Assembly: GCF_902459565.1 (NCBI RefSeq)
Contig: NZ_CABPSN010000002.1
Coordinates: 682,001-746,000 of the forward strand
Direction of reading: 5' to 3'
DNA: 64,000 nucleotides
DNA from: Pandoraea aquatica
GTDB lineage: Bacteria > Pseudomonadota > Gammaproteobacteria > Burkholderiales > Burkholderiaceae
Positions 62,455-64,000 of this stretch are shown here, piece after piece. A program made the position numbers and the translations under genes. How positions within the stretch are numbered: the stretch's first letter is position 1; each line of letters starts with the position of its first letter. The notes beneath the pieces were generated by a model. The model did not search any database. It was not told the origin of the DNA and saw only the letters and a program-made list of their open reading frames with translations.

Positions 62455-62725
62455 CTAGGGTCTGTTCACATTAATACGGGCTCGTGAACGTGTTCTACCG
62501 GCTGGCTGGCAAGGCGCTCGCAGCGCCGCTTGGTCGCCCCAAGCAAGCTGCGGGCAACGCCGCCAGACGGCCGGTAGGGCACGTTCCCTTCGGGTTGTCC
62601 ACCCAAAGGGGCGATCGCGGCGTCATGATCCTCGCGAATATTACCGATATTCGCTTCGGCTCATTCCTTGCGCTCGCCCCTTTGGCCGGGCAACACGAGC
62701 CCGTATTAATGTGAACAGACCCTAG
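62455..62725. mobile_element. 271-bp MITE-like element with 32-bp perfect inverted ends
   Basis: The left end 62455-62486 (CTAGGGTCTGTTCACATTAA and on) and the right end 62694-62725 are exact reverse complements over 32 bp. The outermost CTAG may be a 4-bp target duplication of the YTAR type known from IS5-family elements, leaving 28-bp terminal repeats. Inside are further dyads: CCAAAGGGGCGA with its reverse TCGCCCCTTTGG, and GCGAATAT with ATATTCGC around a 5-base loop. No transposase frame fits; a 76-codon open frame across it is compatible with chance. Confidence 0.75.
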
Positions 62726-62752
62726 CGATATCCCGCAATACCGGAGCCCCCC

Positions 62753-64000
62753 ATGCCCCCCATGCTTTACGTCAACCCGCAAGCTGCACGCGCGCCGTAC
62801 CCGGCCGACCTTCAGGACATCATGAGCATCGCTCGCGCGCAGGAAAGCCGCGAGTGGCTTGCGCATTGGGACGGACTCACACCGGGCGCTACGCCGCTGC
62901 GTTCGCTGCCGGATCTGGCGGCGTCGCTCGGTGTGCGCAGCGTGTTGGTGAAAGACGAAGCGCTACGCTCAGCGCTCGGCAGCTTCAAAGCGCTGGGCGC
63001 GCCGATTGCCCTGGTGCGCCTGTTGCTGCGTCAGTTCGAAGGGAAGGGTTTTGCTGCGAAATCGCTGCTCAACGGCGAGCATCGCGACGCGCTGACCGAC
63101 TTCACCGCGATCAGCGCGACGGACGGCAATCACGGCCGTGCGCTGGCGGCTGCGGCGCAAAGCATCGGCTGCCGCTGCGTGATCGTGCTGCATGCGCATG
63201 TCAGCGACGAGCGGGAGCAGGCGATTGCGGCGTATGGCGCGGAGATCGTACGCATCGCAGGCAACTACGACGACTCCGTGGAAGAAGCGGCGGCGCTGGC
63301 AGCGCGTCACGGCTGGCATGTGGTTTCGGATACGTCCTACGATGGATACGAAGTCATCCCGCGCGACGTCATGCAAGGCTACGCCACGGTGGCGGCGGAA
63401 GTCTCGGAAGCGCTGGATGGCGATGCATCGCACAAGGATTCGGCCAGCCCTGCGGCGAACGTTACGCACGTCTTCTTGCAAGGCGGCGTGGGCGGCCTGG
63501 CGGCGGGCATCGTGAGCTATCTGTGGGAGCGCTGGGGCGTGTGGCGCCCGACGTTCGTGGTCGTCGAGCCGGAGCAGGCCGACTGTCTGTATCAGAGCGC
63601 TATCGCGGGGAAAGCGGCCTCGGCTTCGGGGGCGGTCGATTCGGTGATGGCCGGGCTGGCGTGTGGTGAGACGTCGCCGCTCGCGTGGCGTTTCCTGCAA
63701 CCGTCGGTCGACGCATTCATGACCGTCACGGACGCACAAGCAGTGCAGGCGATGCAGCGGCTCGCACGCGGCACCGACAGCGATGTGCCGTTCGTTGCTG
63801 GGGAGTCCGGTGTAGCCGGGCTGGCGGGGCTGATGCTAGCGGCGGCAACGCCGACGATGGCGTCGGCGCTCGGCCTCACGTCCGACTCGCGCGTATTGCT
63901 CATCAGCACCGAGGGCGCGACGGCGCCTTCCGTCTACGCCGAACTGGTCGGTGAGTCGGCCACGTCGGTCGAGGCGCGCCAGCAGGCGTGGCTCGCACGC
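62753..64000 (+). CDS. dpaL: Diaminopropionate ammonia-lyase, N-terminal part (runs off the window)
   Basis: The frame is open from the ATG at 62753 to the window end (416 codons), so only the last residues are missing. It is a fold-type II PLP enzyme with Schiff-base Lys79 in ALGSFKALGA, SATDGNHGRALA for the substrate carboxylate, and FLQGGVGGLAAG for the cofactor phosphate. It converts 2,3-diaminopropionate to pyruvate and two ammonia. GGAG eight bases upstream supports 62753; an ATG three codons later is possible. It begins 27 bp after the MITE-like element and was probably in an operon with the M20 gene before that insertion. Confidence 0.9.
   Translation, partial: MPPMLYVNPQAARAPYPADLQDIMSIARAQESREWLAHWDGLTPGATPLRSLPDLAASLGVRSVLVKDEALRSALGSFKALGAPIALVRLLLRQFEGKGFAAKSLLNGEHRDALTDFTAISATDGNHGRALAAAAQSIGCRCVIVLHAHVSDEREQAIAAYGAEIVRIAGNYDDSVEEAAALAARHGWHVVSDTSYDGYEVIPRDVMQGYATVAAEVSEALDGDASHKDSASPAANVTHVFLQGGVGGLAAGIVSYLWERWGVWRPTFVVVEPEQADCLYQSAIAGKAASASGAVDSVMAGLACGETSPLAWRFLQPSVDAFMTVTDAQAVQAMQRLARGTDSDVPFVAGESGVAGLAGLMLAAATPTMASALGLTSDSRVLLISTEGATAPSVYAELVGESATSVEARQQAWLAR

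Noticed and set aside
62484-62714. 76-codon frame spanning the MITE-like element
   Set aside because: It runs through the terminal repeats and internal hairpins, has no transposase motif, and its length is compatible with chance at this GC content.

Overview
The window looks like a chromosomal segment of a high-GC beta-proteobacterium of the order Burkholderiales. The evidence is the gene content (uvrA, an MFS gene and ssb in one block, a Gram-negative trimeric porin, many FCD-type GntR, LysR and LacI regulators beside catabolic genes). A Pandoraea- or Burkholderia-like genus is my guess, not something the sequence proves. No rRNA, tRNA, CRISPR array, phage or complete insertion sequence was seen; the only mobile-looking item is a 271-bp MITE-like element near the right end.

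Layout. 1-267: 3' end of purU. 331-9508: small catabolic and transport units (GntR regulator with asparaginase and a divergent MFS carrier; LysR regulator with a DUF2817 metallopeptidase-like protein and an MHS-type carrier; a DHA2 efflux pump; a DUF488 protein). 9632-19558: one very large autotransporter adhesin of about 3308 residues with roughly 25 passenger repeats. 19975-31857: a phosphonate cluster. 31930-36194: a membrane protein, an autoregulated-looking regulator/PLP dehydratase/RidA operon, and an AI-2E-family permease. 36221-41317: uvrA, MFS, ssb. 41421-45382: TetR/MFS pair, glycosyltransferase and polysaccharide deacetylase. 45544-50451: a patatin-type Vd autotransporter, a two-component system and a DoxX protein. 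50761-55806: GntR, TauD-type dioxygenase and a polar amino-acid-type ABC transporter. 55876-60493: LacI regulator, PhoD phosphatase, HD hydrolase, porin. 60529-64000: Lrp regulator, M20 amidohydrolase, MITE, diaminopropionate ammonia-lyase (cut by the window end).

The most coherent system is the phosphonate cluster. PhnS/PhnT/PhnV import 2-aminoethylphosphonate; PhnW transaminates it to phosphonoacetaldehyde; a PhnY-type dehydrogenase oxidises this to phosphonoacetate; PhnA hydrolyses it to acetate and phosphate. Behind phnY lie a Na/Pi-cotransporter/PhoU protein and, overlapping it by 41 bp, a PhnZ-like HD-domain protein that keeps every diiron and gating residue I could align. A PhnZ-type oxygenase without its usual hydroxylase partner, attached to the phosphonoacetate route, is the best candidate for unexplored biochemistry here.

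Several divergent promoter regions hold clear dyads that probably are operators: a LysR-type dyad at 4655-4691, a TetR operator pair at 42061-42116, GTATAC-type sites around the GntR/dioxygenase unit, two palindromes between lacI and phoD, and a consensus promoter at 35067-35103 that appears to start transcription on the ATG itself (a leaderless mRNA).
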